Of a stretch of DNA of 6,872 nucleotides, positions 1-6,440 are shown piece after piece. How positions within the stretch are numbered: position 1 is the stretch's first letter; each line of letters opens with the position of its first letter. The stretch lies in NCBI GenBank assembly GCA_015491595.1, contig WFVP01000128.1, positions 1 to 6,872 on the forward strand. Direction: 5' to 3'. The position numbers were made by a program, and so were the translations under genes. Source of the stretch: Anaerolineales bacterium (GTDB lineage: Bacteria > Chloroflexota > Anaerolineae > Anaerolineales > DRMV01). The notes beneath the pieces were generated by a model. It ran no database searches. It was not told the DNA's origin and was given only the letters and a program-made list of their open reading frames with translations.

Positions 1-125
1 CTTCAGGGCCACGCGAGATTTGCGGAAAATAACTTCGACTTGGGCCTTACAAAATATGGGTATGCGACAGCCCGAAGTCGTCGCTTGTCGCCCTGGGGAT
101 TTTGGAGTAACATTCCTGTGTGTCC

Positions 126-143
126 GGCCTCCCCTGGGAGGCC
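126..143 (+). repeat. Compact inverted repeat in the phnD leader
   Basis: GGCCTCC and GGAGGCC form a 7-bp perfect stem around CCTG. It lies about 40 nt before the phnD start codon and is not followed by a T-run. It may be an operator, an mRNA-stabilising 5' leader hairpin, or the remnant of a terminator of the preceding gene. The sequence alone does not choose between these. Confidence 0.4.
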
Positions 144-169
144 ATAACGAAACCGCAAATCCAAACGGG

Positions 170-176
170 AAGGAGG
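170..176 (+). promoter_or_regulatory. Strong ribosome binding site of phnD
   Basis: AAGGAGG is a near-perfect Shine-Dalgarno sequence, 7 nt before the ATG at 184. It fixes this start, which in turn places a complete signal peptide at the N terminus. It is the best ribosome binding site in the window, which fits a binding protein needed in excess. Confidence 0.8.
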
Positions 177-183
177 ACTTTCC

Positions 184-1170
184 ATGCATAGCAAGCGCTG
201 GATGCTTCTGCTTGTCACGGTGTTGTTGTTGGCCGTGGGCCTGACGGCCTGCAAACAAGCCACACCTACGCCTGAGCCGGAACCCGAGAAGACCGAAGAA
301 ATGGCACCGGCGAAGACGGAAGAGCCGACCGAGGCCCCGCAGGAGGCTCCTCTGGGCACCGCCGAAAACCCCATCATCTGGGCCTTGACGCCTTCCCAGG
401 ACACGCAAAAGGTGCTGGCCGGAGCGGAACCCATCGCGCAGTACGTCGAGGAAAAGACAGGCATCGTCATCAAGCCCGTGGTGCCCACGGATTACACCGC
501 CCAACAGGAGGCCATCTGCTCGGGTGAGGCCCAGATGGCCGCCCTCAACACCTTCGGGTACATCCGGGCTCGCGCACGTGGTTGCGCCGACGTGGCCCTG
601 GTCTCCGTGCGCTTCGGCTCCACTTCCTACGCGGGCCAAATCATCACCCATGTGGACTCGGGCATCAAAGAGGTCAAGGACCTGGTGGGCAAGACCTTCT
701 GCCGGCCGGACCCCGAGTCCACTTCGGGCTGGGTCATCCCCATGCTCACCATGCTGGCCAACGGCATTGACCCCGAGAAGGACCTGAAGGAAATCGTGGA
801 CACGGGCGGTCACGACGCCACCGTCATCGGCGTGTACAAGGGTGATTGCGACGCGGGCGCGACCTTCCAGGACGCGCGAGTGCTGGTGGAAGACGAATAT
901 CCCGACGTGAAGGACAAGGTCATCGTCATCGCCACCTCCGCACCCATCCCCAACGACAACATCTCCTTCCGCCCCGACTTCCCCAAGGACCTGCGGGACA
1001 AGATTGTGGAGGCCCTCCTCACCCTGAACGACTCCGAGCAGGGCAAGGAACTGCTCAAGGGCCTCTTCTCTTGGCAGGGTCTGGAGACGGCCGACGACAC
1101 CTTCTACGATGGCTTCCGCCAACAACTGGAGGCCGCGGGCATCACCATTGAGGAACTGACGGGCGAATAG
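184..1170 (+). CDS. phnD: Phosphonate-type ABC transporter substrate-binding lipoprotein (PhnD family)
   Basis: This 328-residue secreted lipoprotein should capture a phosphorus oxyanion (phosphonate, phosphite or phosphate) outside the membrane and deliver it to the PhnC/PhnE importer encoded downstream. Seen in the sequence: a basic N terminus, a hydrophobic core at residues 7-20, and the lipobox LTAC with the lipid-attached Cys23. A Thr/Pro/Glu-rich flexible linker (about 25-58) follows, then a two-lobed periplasmic-binding fold from about residue 62. Family landmarks are PDPESTSGW, with Ser179-Thr180-Ser181 in the position of the phosphonate-gripping STS of E. coli PhnD, GGHDATV (208-214), GDCDAGAT (220-227) and PIPNDNI (254-260). 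Four cysteines (112, 134, 173, 222) lie in the mature domain and could form disulfides. An intrinsic terminator follows the gene. The family call is firm. The exact ligand is open, because PhnD, PtxB, HtxB and Pi-specific homologues share these motifs. Confidence 0.92.
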   Translation: MHSKRWMLLLVTVLLLAVGLTACKQATPTPEPEPEKTEEMAPAKTEEPTEAPQEAPLGTAENPIIWALTPSQDTQKVLAGAEPIAQYVEEKTGIVIKPVVPTDYTAQQEAICSGEAQMAALNTFGYIRARARGCADVALVSVRFGSTSYAGQIITHVDSGIKEVKDLVGKTFCRPDPESTSGWVIPMLTMLANGIDPEKDLKEIVDTGGHDATVIGVYKGDCDAGATFQDARVLVEDEYPDVKDKVIVIATSAPIPNDNISFRPDFPKDLRDKIVEALLTLNDSEQGKELLKGLFSWQGLETADDTFYDGFRQQLEAAGITIEELTGE

Positions 1171-1182
1171 CGCCGCAGAACC

Positions 1183-1218
1183 GGCCGCGGGGCTTCACGA
1201 GGGCCCCGCGGCCTTTTT
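1183..1218 (+). terminator. Intrinsic terminator/attenuator between phnD and phnC
   Basis: GGCCGCGGGGC (1183-1193) pairs perfectly with GCCCCGCGGCC (1203-1213), an 11-bp GC-rich stem with a 9-nt loop, and TTTTT follows at 1214-1218. It starts 12 nt after the phnD stop codon. Because phnC and phnE are clearly part of the same transporter, it probably acts as a leaky terminator that lowers ATPase/permease mRNA relative to binding-protein mRNA. It may also protect the 3' end of a short phnD transcript. I see no obvious second promoter in the 59 nt between it and phnC. Confidence 0.85.
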
Positions 1219-1277
1219 GATGCCTGGGCCGACCCTGCCTTGAGCCCTTCTCCCGTTTCCCGGTACGGAGGACATCC

Positions 1278-2042
1278 ATGCTCCGGGTGGAACACCTGAC
1301 CAAGGTCTACGAAAACGGCACCGTGGCCCTTCGAGACGTGAGCTTCACCGTCGAGGAAGGGGAGTTTTTGGTCATCATCGGGTTGAGCGGTTCGGGAAAA
1401 TCCACCCTGCTCCGCTGCATCAACCGTCTCATCGAACCCACCGAGGGCCGCATCATCTGGAACGACATCGACATCACCGCGCTGGATGAAGCCGGTCTGC
1501 GCCGGGTGCGGCGGGAAATCGGGTTCGTCTTCCAGGAATTCAACCTGGTCGAACGCCTGCCCGTCATCCTCAACGTCCTGGCCGGACGGTTGGGGTATGT
1601 CAACCCCTGGTGGAGCGTGCTGTACTACTTCCCCAAAGGGGAACACCAGCGGGCCCTGGCCGCCCTGGAGACCGTCGGTCTGGCCGACAAGGCCCACAAC
1701 CGGGCTTCGGACCTGAGCGGCGGTCAGAAACAGCGGGTGGGCATCGCCCGGGCGATTATCCAGGAACCCAAACTCCTGCTGGCCGATGAGCCCGTGGCCA
1801 GTCTGGACCCGGTGCTGGCCCATTCCATCATGGGCTATCTGGAACGCCTCAATCAGGAGAAAGGGGTCACCATTCTGTGCAGCCTGCATTACCTCGACCT
1901 GGTCCAGCGGTACGCGACCCGGGTCATCGGCCTGCGGGAGGGACGCATCGTGTACGAAGGCACTCGCGAAGACATCCGCCGCATGACCGACGAAGAGTTC
2001 AAGCAAATCTACGGCGAAGAAGCCCAACGGCTGGGTGGGTGA
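1278..2042 (+). CDS. phnC: Phosphonate-type ABC transporter ATP-binding protein (PhnC family)
   Basis: This 254-residue cytoplasmic ATPase should power the PhnE permease. All ABC nucleotide-binding motifs are intact: Walker A GLSGSGKST (35-43), Q-loop Gln86 in FVFQEFNLV, signature LSGGQ (146-150), Walker B LLLADEP with catalytic Glu171 (165-172), D-loop SLDP (175-178) and switch His204 in SLHYLDL. FQEFNLVERLPVILNVLAGR and the aromatic stretch around residues 108-118 (NPWWSVLYYFP) match the PhnC subgroup rather than PstB or MetN. The length is normal for the family. The ATG is preceded by GGAGG at 1267-1271, 6 nt away. Its stop is 3 nt before phnE, so the two should be translationally coupled. 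It lies 107 nt downstream of phnD, beyond an intrinsic terminator. Confidence 0.94.
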   Translation: MLRVEHLTKVYENGTVALRDVSFTVEEGEFLVIIGLSGSGKSTLLRCINRLIEPTEGRIIWNDIDITALDEAGLRRVRREIGFVFQEFNLVERLPVILNVLAGRLGYVNPWWSVLYYFPKGEHQRALAALETVGLADKAHNRASDLSGGQKQRVGIARAIIQEPKLLLADEPVASLDPVLAHSIMGYLERLNQEKGVTILCSLHYLDLVQRYATRVIGLREGRIVYEGTREDIRRMTDEEFKQIYGEEAQRLGG

Positions 2043-2045
2043 ACC

Positions 2046-4172
2046 ATGCCCAAGAAAATCCTGCGCGTGCTCTACACTCTGCTCTCCCTGGGCATCCCCG
2101 GCCTGGGACAGGCCGCGTTGGGCGATGTCCGTCGAGGCATCTACATCTTCCTGGGCGCCTTCATCCTGGCCGGGCTCAGCGTGTTCACCGCCGCGCAACG
2201 GGCCCGCTTTCCCGAACAGGTCTATGGCCTGAGCGCGGCAGCCCTGCTCCGCCTGGGGCTGGCCTCCCTGGTCATCTTCCTCGTGGTGCGCTGGGTCTAC
2301 ACGATGCTCACCCGGCGCCTGGCCCAGGATGAATTCACCCAGCGCATCGCCGAGGGCCTGTTCGTGGCCCTGGTGGTGGTGCTTTTCTCGCTGGTAGGAC
2401 CCAGCCTCATCCAACGCCTGCTTCCCGAGGAGGCCCTCAAGCAACTGTACACCACCCTGCTTCTGGGCATGGCCGTGGTCCTGGCCTGGCTGTGGTGGTG
2501 GAACGCTCGAGATGCCTGGAACCTGGCCGGCCAACAAGAAACCAACTGGAACGGCTTCATCGCCCTGGTGATGGTGGGTACGGTCATCCTGGGCACCCGC
2601 ATCGTGGGGATTGACCTGCCCAAGGCCATCCGGGAATACCGGGAAACCGGCCGCATCCTGGGGGACATCCTCTGGCCCTGGCGCGCGGCCTTCGATTACA
2701 AAGCCACGGAATTGCGGGCCACGGCGAAAATCCAGGCCCCCTGTCCGCCGGGTTCCACCCCGCCTCCGGTCAACGAACCCACGGAGGAGGGCCCCTGGGT
2801 GGTGGTGGAGCCCACTTGCGGTGAACTCAGCACCCGGGACGAAAAGGGCAAACTGACCTACGGCACCCTGCTCCACATCCGGGGCGGAGGGTTCGTGCCG
2901 GGCAAGAAAGTGAAAATCAAGTGGGAGAACCCCATCGGCAACGAGTTCACCCCCCGGGGACTGGGGCCAACGGAAATCCGGGTGGGGCCTGACGGCACCT
3001 TCACCTCCGAACTCTACATCCCCGACGTGGTCATCCCCACCTTCGCCAAGGGTCCACAAATTCACAAACTGCACGTGGTGCAGCCCGGCGCCCTGAAATT
3101 CACCGGGAAATTGAGCCGGGAGATGAAACTGGCCCTGCAGGCCATGCTGGAAAGCATCATGATTGGCCTGATGGCCACCTTCGCCGGGATGCTCTTCGCC
3201 GTGCCCCTGTCCTTCCTCGCGGCCCGCAATTTGATGTTCACCCTGCGCACTTCCCCCCAGGGGCTGGTGGGCGGTGTGCTGGGCCTGGCCGCGGGAGGCT
3301 GGGTGGGATGGCAGGCCTCGCAACGGGTGGCCCTGTGGCTCGGCGGTCTGGAGAAGGCCCCGGTGGCCGTGGCCTTCTTCGGCTTCCTGCTGGTGGGAGG
3401 TGGCGCGCTCCTGGGCTTCCGCCTCCTGGGCTGGGCCCTGGACCGTCTCTCCCAGCATCTGCCCGGCTGGGCCAACGCGGCCATCCGATACGGAGGCTTC
3501 GCGCTCATCGGCGCGGCCATGGGATGGCCCCTGGGCCTGGGCTACGCCCACGGCATCCTGGGAATCGTATGGGACCCGGAAGAAGTGGCGGCCGCGGCCG
3601 GGGACATCGCCCGCATCGGCGCGGGGTTGGGCGCGCTGGCCTGGGGTTATCTGGCCTACCGGTGGGGTAACTCGGGCTTCGTGCCCATCGGCCAGTGGGT
3701 CTACACCGTCACCCGCCTCATCCTCAACGTGGTGCGCTCCATCGAACCCCTCATCTGGGGTCTGGTGGGCGTCATCTGGGTGGGCCTGGGACCCTTCGCC
3801 GGGTTCATCGCCCTCACCATCCACACCATCGCCGCGCTGGGGAAACTCTACTCCGAGGCTATCGAGAGCATCCACCCCGGACCCATCGAGGCTATCCAGT
3901 CCACCGGCGCGAACCGCTTGCAGACCATCATGTTCGCGGTGCTGCCCCAGGTGCTCCCCCACTTCACCGCCTTCTCCCTCTACCGCTGGGACATCAACGT
4001 GCGCATGTCCACGGTCATCGGTCTGGTGGGCGGCGGCGGCATCGGTTTCCTGCTCATCCAGTGGATTCGCCAGGTGCAGTACGAGCACGCCGGCCTCGCG
4101 GTGTGGCTCATCGCCATCACCGTCTCCACCCTGGATTTCATCAGCGCCTCGGTGCGGAAGCGCCTGGTCTAA
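2046..4172 (+). CDS. phnE: Oversized phosphonate-type ABC transporter permease (PhnE family) with three added modules
   Basis: This 708-residue membrane permease should form the translocation path with PhnC and receive ligand from PhnD. The PhnE core can be followed in pieces: a leading helix (about 170-188) with the following GIDLPKAIREYRETG loop, the first permease helix ending in PLSFLAARNL (about 365-396), TRLILNVVRSIEPLIWGLVGV (556-576), the EAA-type coupling loop around EAIESIHPGPIEAIQSTGANR (604-624), and VIGLVGGGGIG plus the last helices (657-700). Ordinary PhnE has about 260-280 residues. The excess is (a) residues 1-165, about five hydrophobic segments beginning with a TM2-like LSLGIPGLGQAALGDVRRG; (b) about 225-355, a soluble beta-rich Ig/IPT-like domain (HIRGGGFVPGKKVKIKWEN, then GPDGTFTSELYIPDV) holding the protein's only two cysteines, 233 and 258; and (c) about 397-547, four glycine-rich helices. 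The reading frame is unbroken and composition is uniform, so this is not a frameshift artefact. Family assignment is firm; roles of the added modules are unknown. Confidence 0.9.
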   Translation: MPKKILRVLYTLLSLGIPGLGQAALGDVRRGIYIFLGAFILAGLSVFTAAQRARFPEQVYGLSAAALLRLGLASLVIFLVVRWVYTMLTRRLAQDEFTQRIAEGLFVALVVVLFSLVGPSLIQRLLPEEALKQLYTTLLLGMAVVLAWLWWWNARDAWNLAGQQETNWNGFIALVMVGTVILGTRIVGIDLPKAIREYRETGRILGDILWPWRAAFDYKATELRATAKIQAPCPPGSTPPPVNEPTEEGPWVVVEPTCGELSTRDEKGKLTYGTLLHIRGGGFVPGKKVKIKWENPIGNEFTPRGLGPTEIRVGPDGTFTSELYIPDVVIPTFAKGPQIHKLHVVQPGALKFTGKLSREMKLALQAMLESIMIGLMATFAGMLFAVPLSFLAARNLMFTLRTSPQGLVGGVLGLAAGGWVGWQASQRVALWLGGLEKAPVAVAFFGFLLVGGGALLGFRLLGWALDRLSQHLPGWANAAIRYGGFALIGAAMGWPLGLGYAHGILGIVWDPEEVAAAAGDIARIGAGLGALAWGYLAYRWGNSGFVPIGQWVYTVTRLILNVVRSIEPLIWGLVGVIWVGLGPFAGFIALTIHTIAALGKLYSEAIESIHPGPIEAIQSTGANRLQTIMFAVLPQVLPHFTAFSLYRWDINVRMSTVIGLVGGGGIGFLLIQWIRQVQYEHAGLAVWLIAITVSTLDFISASVRKRLV

Positions 4173-4179
4173 ACAAAGG

Positions 4180-4198
4180 GGGAGGGCAGTGCCCTCCC
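4180..4198. repeat. GC-rich hairpin between convergent operons
   Basis: GGGAGGGC (4180-4187) pairs with GCCCTCCC (4191-4198) around AGT. It lies 7 nt after the phnE stop. No T-run follows on the plus strand, but on the minus strand it is followed by CCTTTGTTT, so it could be a second, backup terminator for the minus-strand operon or a 3'-end stabiliser for phnE mRNA. Confidence 0.5.
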
Positions 4199-4210
4199 TA
4201 CCCTGAAGGG

Positions 4211-4249
4211 AAAAAGTGGGGCGGCGTCGCCGTCCCACTTTTTATTTTT
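4211..4249 (+). terminator. Strong bidirectional intrinsic terminator for phnDCE and the convergent operon
   Basis: AAAAAGTGGGGCGGC (4211-4225) pairs with GCCGTCCCACTTTTT (4229-4243) in a 15-bp stem with one G-T wobble and a 3-nt loop; ATTTTT follows on the plus strand. On the minus strand the A-rich arm supplies the T-run, so it can stop transcription from both sides. It overlaps the TAA stop codon (4242-4244) of the convergent minus-strand gene, meaning that the ribosome finishing that gene would cover part of the stem. Confidence 0.85.
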
Positions 4250-5141
4250 CTGCCCGGGCCAGCGCCCCTTCCAGGCCCGCGACCAGGTAAGTATCCCGGG
4301 GGAACCCGGCCAGGCCCATCACCAGGTGGTAGAAGGCGAACAGTTCCAGGCCAAAGGGCAGATATCCCAGATACCCCAACAGGGGCATCTCGAAGATGTG
4401 CCAGAACTGCACGAAGGGAACGTGGTAAACCCACTTGGGGTAACTGAACACGTTCCAGAATTCCCAGAAAAAGCCGGTGAACAGGGTGCCCAGGGCCACG
4501 GCCCAGACCGGCCGCCAGTCGCCCCGCGCCGTCCACTCCAGCAGGGAGCGATGTCCCCGCCAGATGTTCACCGCTTCGGTCATGAGATAAGGGGCCACCC
4601 AGACCAGGGGGAAGAAGTAACGGGGCCAGAGGAGCATCAACCCCAGGCCGAGCAGGCCCAGGAGGAAGAAGGTGGCCGCCACCCGGGGCGTGGGCTCCAA
4701 ACGCGGTCCATGGCGGAACCGCGCCAGCCAGGCGTGTCCGGCCATCCACTCCACCGTGCCGAAGACCGCGGGCATGACGGTGCTGAAGGCCAGGGTGGCG
4801 AGCACCCCGTAGGTCAGGTCGTCGAAGAACTCCCGACCGACGTAGACCCAGTTTTGCAGGCGCAGGTTGAAGGCCTCGAACAGCCACCACACCGGCGCGG
4901 AGAGGAAGAACAACCCCACGTAGCGCCGGGGGGAACGGGCGAGCAGGGAGGTCCCCCTCTGGCGATAGGCCAGGGCGTCCATGGTCAGGGCATACCCCAG
5001 CCACAGGGGAAAGAAGGCCAGATGGGTCCGCAACCCCGGCCAGAACCAGTTCACCGGCCAGAACACGGCGATGAGCAACAACCCCACCCATCCCCAACGG
5101 GGGAAGGACGTCCGCCGTCGAGCCGAAACCGCGACGGCCAT
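4242..5141 (-). CDS. Polytopic membrane protein with an internal duplication, unknown function
   Basis: I do not recognise a named family for this 299-residue integral membrane protein. It is rich in Trp, Phe and Tyr and has roughly eight or more hydrophobic segments. It is built from two copies of one unit: about residues 19-135 and 156-277. Matching landmarks are FFPLWLGYALTMDALAYRQR against FFPLVWVAPYLMTEAVNIWR, WWLFEAFN (85-92) against FFWEFWN (224-230), and NWVY (97-100) against KWVY (236-239), each followed by a helix with a conserved proline and an ending like VEWMAG/YHLVMG. The glutamate and asparagine kept in both copies (Glu89/Glu227, Asn92/Asn230) lie inside hydrophobic stretches and are candidates for a functional site. 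The start is supported by GGAGG (5151-5155 on the minus strand), 9 nt upstream. The gene begins 6 nt after the protease gene stop, so the two form an operon, and the protein could be a partner or substrate of that protease. It ends inside the shared terminator. Confidence 0.8.
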   Translation of the reverse strand: MAVAVSARRRTSFPRWGWVGLLLIAVFWPVNWFWPGLRTHLAFFPLWLGYALTMDALAYRQRGTSLLARSPRRYVGLFFLSAPVWWLFEAFNLRLQNWVYVGREFFDDLTYGVLATLAFSTVMPAVFGTVEWMAGHAWLARFRHGPRLEPTPRVAATFFLLGLLGLGLMLLWPRYFFPLVWVAPYLMTEAVNIWRGHRSLLEWTARGDWRPVWAVALGTLFTGFFWEFWNVFSYPKWVYHVPFVQFWHIFEMPLLGYLGYLPFGLELFAFYHLVMGLAGFPRDTYLVAGLEGALARAEK

Positions 5142-5147
5142 GGCTTC

Positions 5148-6440
5148 CTACCTCCCCATGGCGACTTGCATGGGTACGGGAACGAAGGTCAGCACCAGGA
5201 GGAGAATGCCCACCCAGGCCAGCAGGCGCCGGGGCGGGTCCAGAGGCGTGATGGTGTCCAGGGGCTCGGCATAAGCCCGCCCGATGGTCCAGGCGATGAA
5301 GAACCACAGCCACCATCCCGTCCAGACCAGGCCCAGCACCACCAGCGCGCCCAGGACCCAGGGCCGCAACCGGGCCGCCCGGTGGCCCAGCCAGGCGTAC
5401 ACGATGTGCCCCCCGTCCAACTGGCCCACGGGAATGAGGTTGAGGGCCGTGACCAGGAGCCCGGCCCAGGCGGCGAAGGCCACGGGGTGGAGCACCACGT
5501 CCATGCCTCCCCAGGGGATGGGGCGCCCGGTGAAGAAGAAGCGCAGCCAGTGCAACCAGGCCGGCCCCTGATAGGCCAGGGGTTGAGGCAGGGGCTTGCC
5601 GAAGAGCAGCCACTTGGCCAGCAGGTACAGCAGGGAATTGCCCTCCAGGAACAACTGTTCCCCCGAGACCGGGGAAGGCAGCGGTTGCACCCGGGAGAGG
5701 GCCAGGCCCAGGAACAGGGTGGGGATGGCCACCAGGAAGCCCGCCAGGGGCCCGGCCAGGCCGATGTCCAGCAACACGCGGCGGTTGGTGGGCGGCGCCT
5801 TCAGACGGATGAACGCGCCCAGGGTGCCGAAGGGGCTCAGGAAGGGCGGAAAGGGGATGAAGTACGGCAGGGTGACGGAGACCCGATGCCACCGGGCCGC
5901 GAAGTAGTGCCCCAATTCGTGCACCAGGAGAATCCCCATCAGGGCCGCGGTGAAGCCCATGCCCCGCCAGAAGGCCCGGCCCAGCTCCAGCCAGTGGCGC
6001 TGGACCTCGGGGGAGCGCATCACGCCCACCAGGGCCTCGAGACCGCCGCCGTGGTAGAGGAAACCCGTGAGCATGACGGAGAGCAGGGTGAGGACGAAGA
6101 GCAGGGCGTTCACCCACACCCGGGAGGGTTGGGGTTGCAAACGCCCTTGAATGAGGATGACCATGTGACGCTTGCGGTCGGGGGTGAAGCGGAACAGGGG
6201 GGTGATGTGCCATCCCTGGAGATGGGCGTCCAGTTCCTGATACGCCTGCGCGGTGTCGCCGTGGATGCGCCCGATGAAGCGGGCAATCACCTGGCCCGAT
6301 TGCGGCGCCAGGCTTTCCCAGACGATGTGGTCGATGCTCATGTAGCGCTGCAGGAGGGACACCAGGACATCGGTGTTCACCGGCGACGGTCCCATGGGGG
6401 GGACGATGCCGGGCACGTAATAGGGGAGTTCTTGGCTCAT
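5148..6440 (-). CDS. Site-2-type intramembrane zinc metalloprotease (M50 family, EGY-like)
   Basis: This 430-residue membrane protease probably cuts substrates within or next to the bilayer, as S2P family members do in regulated proteolysis. A soluble N-terminal domain (about 1-100) precedes the first helix (about 108-128). The zinc site is HELGH at 174-178 in LVHELGHYFAARWHRV, and the third ligand is Asp342 in NLIPVGQLDGGHI. Between them are PYFIPFPP (192-199), a GTLGAFIRLK segment (205-214) and DIGLAGPLAG (225-234). This set of motifs resembles the plant/cyanobacterial EGY group more than RseP-type proteases, and no PDZ domain is visible. The ATG at 6438-6440 has GAGG 5 nt upstream. Extending the frame further upstream would run through the tRNA gene, so it was rejected. 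A GTG at 6444-6446 is a possible alternative start. It is followed at 6 nt by a membrane-protein gene. Its substrate is unknown; there is no anti-sigma factor gene in the window. Confidence 0.9.
   Translation of the reverse strand: MSQELPYYVPGIVPPMGPSPVNTDVLVSLLQRYMSIDHIVWESLAPQSGQVIARFIGRIHGDTAQAYQELDAHLQGWHITPLFRFTPDRKRHMVILIQGRLQPQPSRVWVNALLFVLTLLSVMLTGFLYHGGGLEALVGVMRSPEVQRHWLELGRAFWRGMGFTAALMGILLVHELGHYFAARWHRVSVTLPYFIPFPPFLSPFGTLGAFIRLKAPPTNRRVLLDIGLAGPLAGFLVAIPTLFLGLALSRVQPLPSPVSGEQLFLEGNSLLYLLAKWLLFGKPLPQPLAYQGPAWLHWLRFFFTGRPIPWGGMDVVLHPVAFAAWAGLLVTALNLIPVGQLDGGHIVYAWLGHRAARLRPWVLGALVVLGLVWTGWWLWFFIAWTIGRAYAEPLDTITPLDPPRRLLAWVGILLLVLTFVPVPMQVAMGR

Larger units (their letters stand above)
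1..183. other. Upstream region of phnD; no convincing gene
   Basis: I find no gene with recognisable coding character here. The first 60 bases are noticeably more A/T-rich than the rest of the window (for example TACAAAATATGGGTAT near 49-64), so the phnD promoter probably lies here, but I cannot pick a good -35/-10 pair and do not call one. Imperfect dyads occur at 36-45/70-80 (CGACTTGGGC against GCCCGAAGTCG, one bulge) and 64-69/86-91 (GCGACA/TGTCGC). A compact hairpin sits at 126-143. I see no clear Pho-box direct repeat, so control by phosphate starvation cannot be claimed from sequence. Confidence 0.5.

Noticed and set aside
20..244. Small plus-strand open frame overlapping the phnD start
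   Set aside because: It has no ribosome binding site, overlaps the signal peptide of phnD in another frame, and runs through the leader hairpin.
3..488. 161-codon minus-strand frame at the left edge
   Set aside because: It is antisense to the phnD leader and N-terminal half, Ser/Gly/Val-rich without motifs.
1104..4238. A very long open frame on the minus strand opposite phnD-phnC-phnE
   Set aside because: It is the antisense shadow of three intact, motif-bearing genes in GC-rich DNA. Its translation is rich in Gly, His, Gln and Asp with no recognisable domain, and it crosses two intergenic regions.
4198..6213. A long minus-strand open frame overlapping both genes of the minus operon in another frame
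   Set aside because: It is a Pro/Arg/Gly/His-rich shadow frame, with no motif and no ribosome binding site; it overlaps the real genes almost completely.
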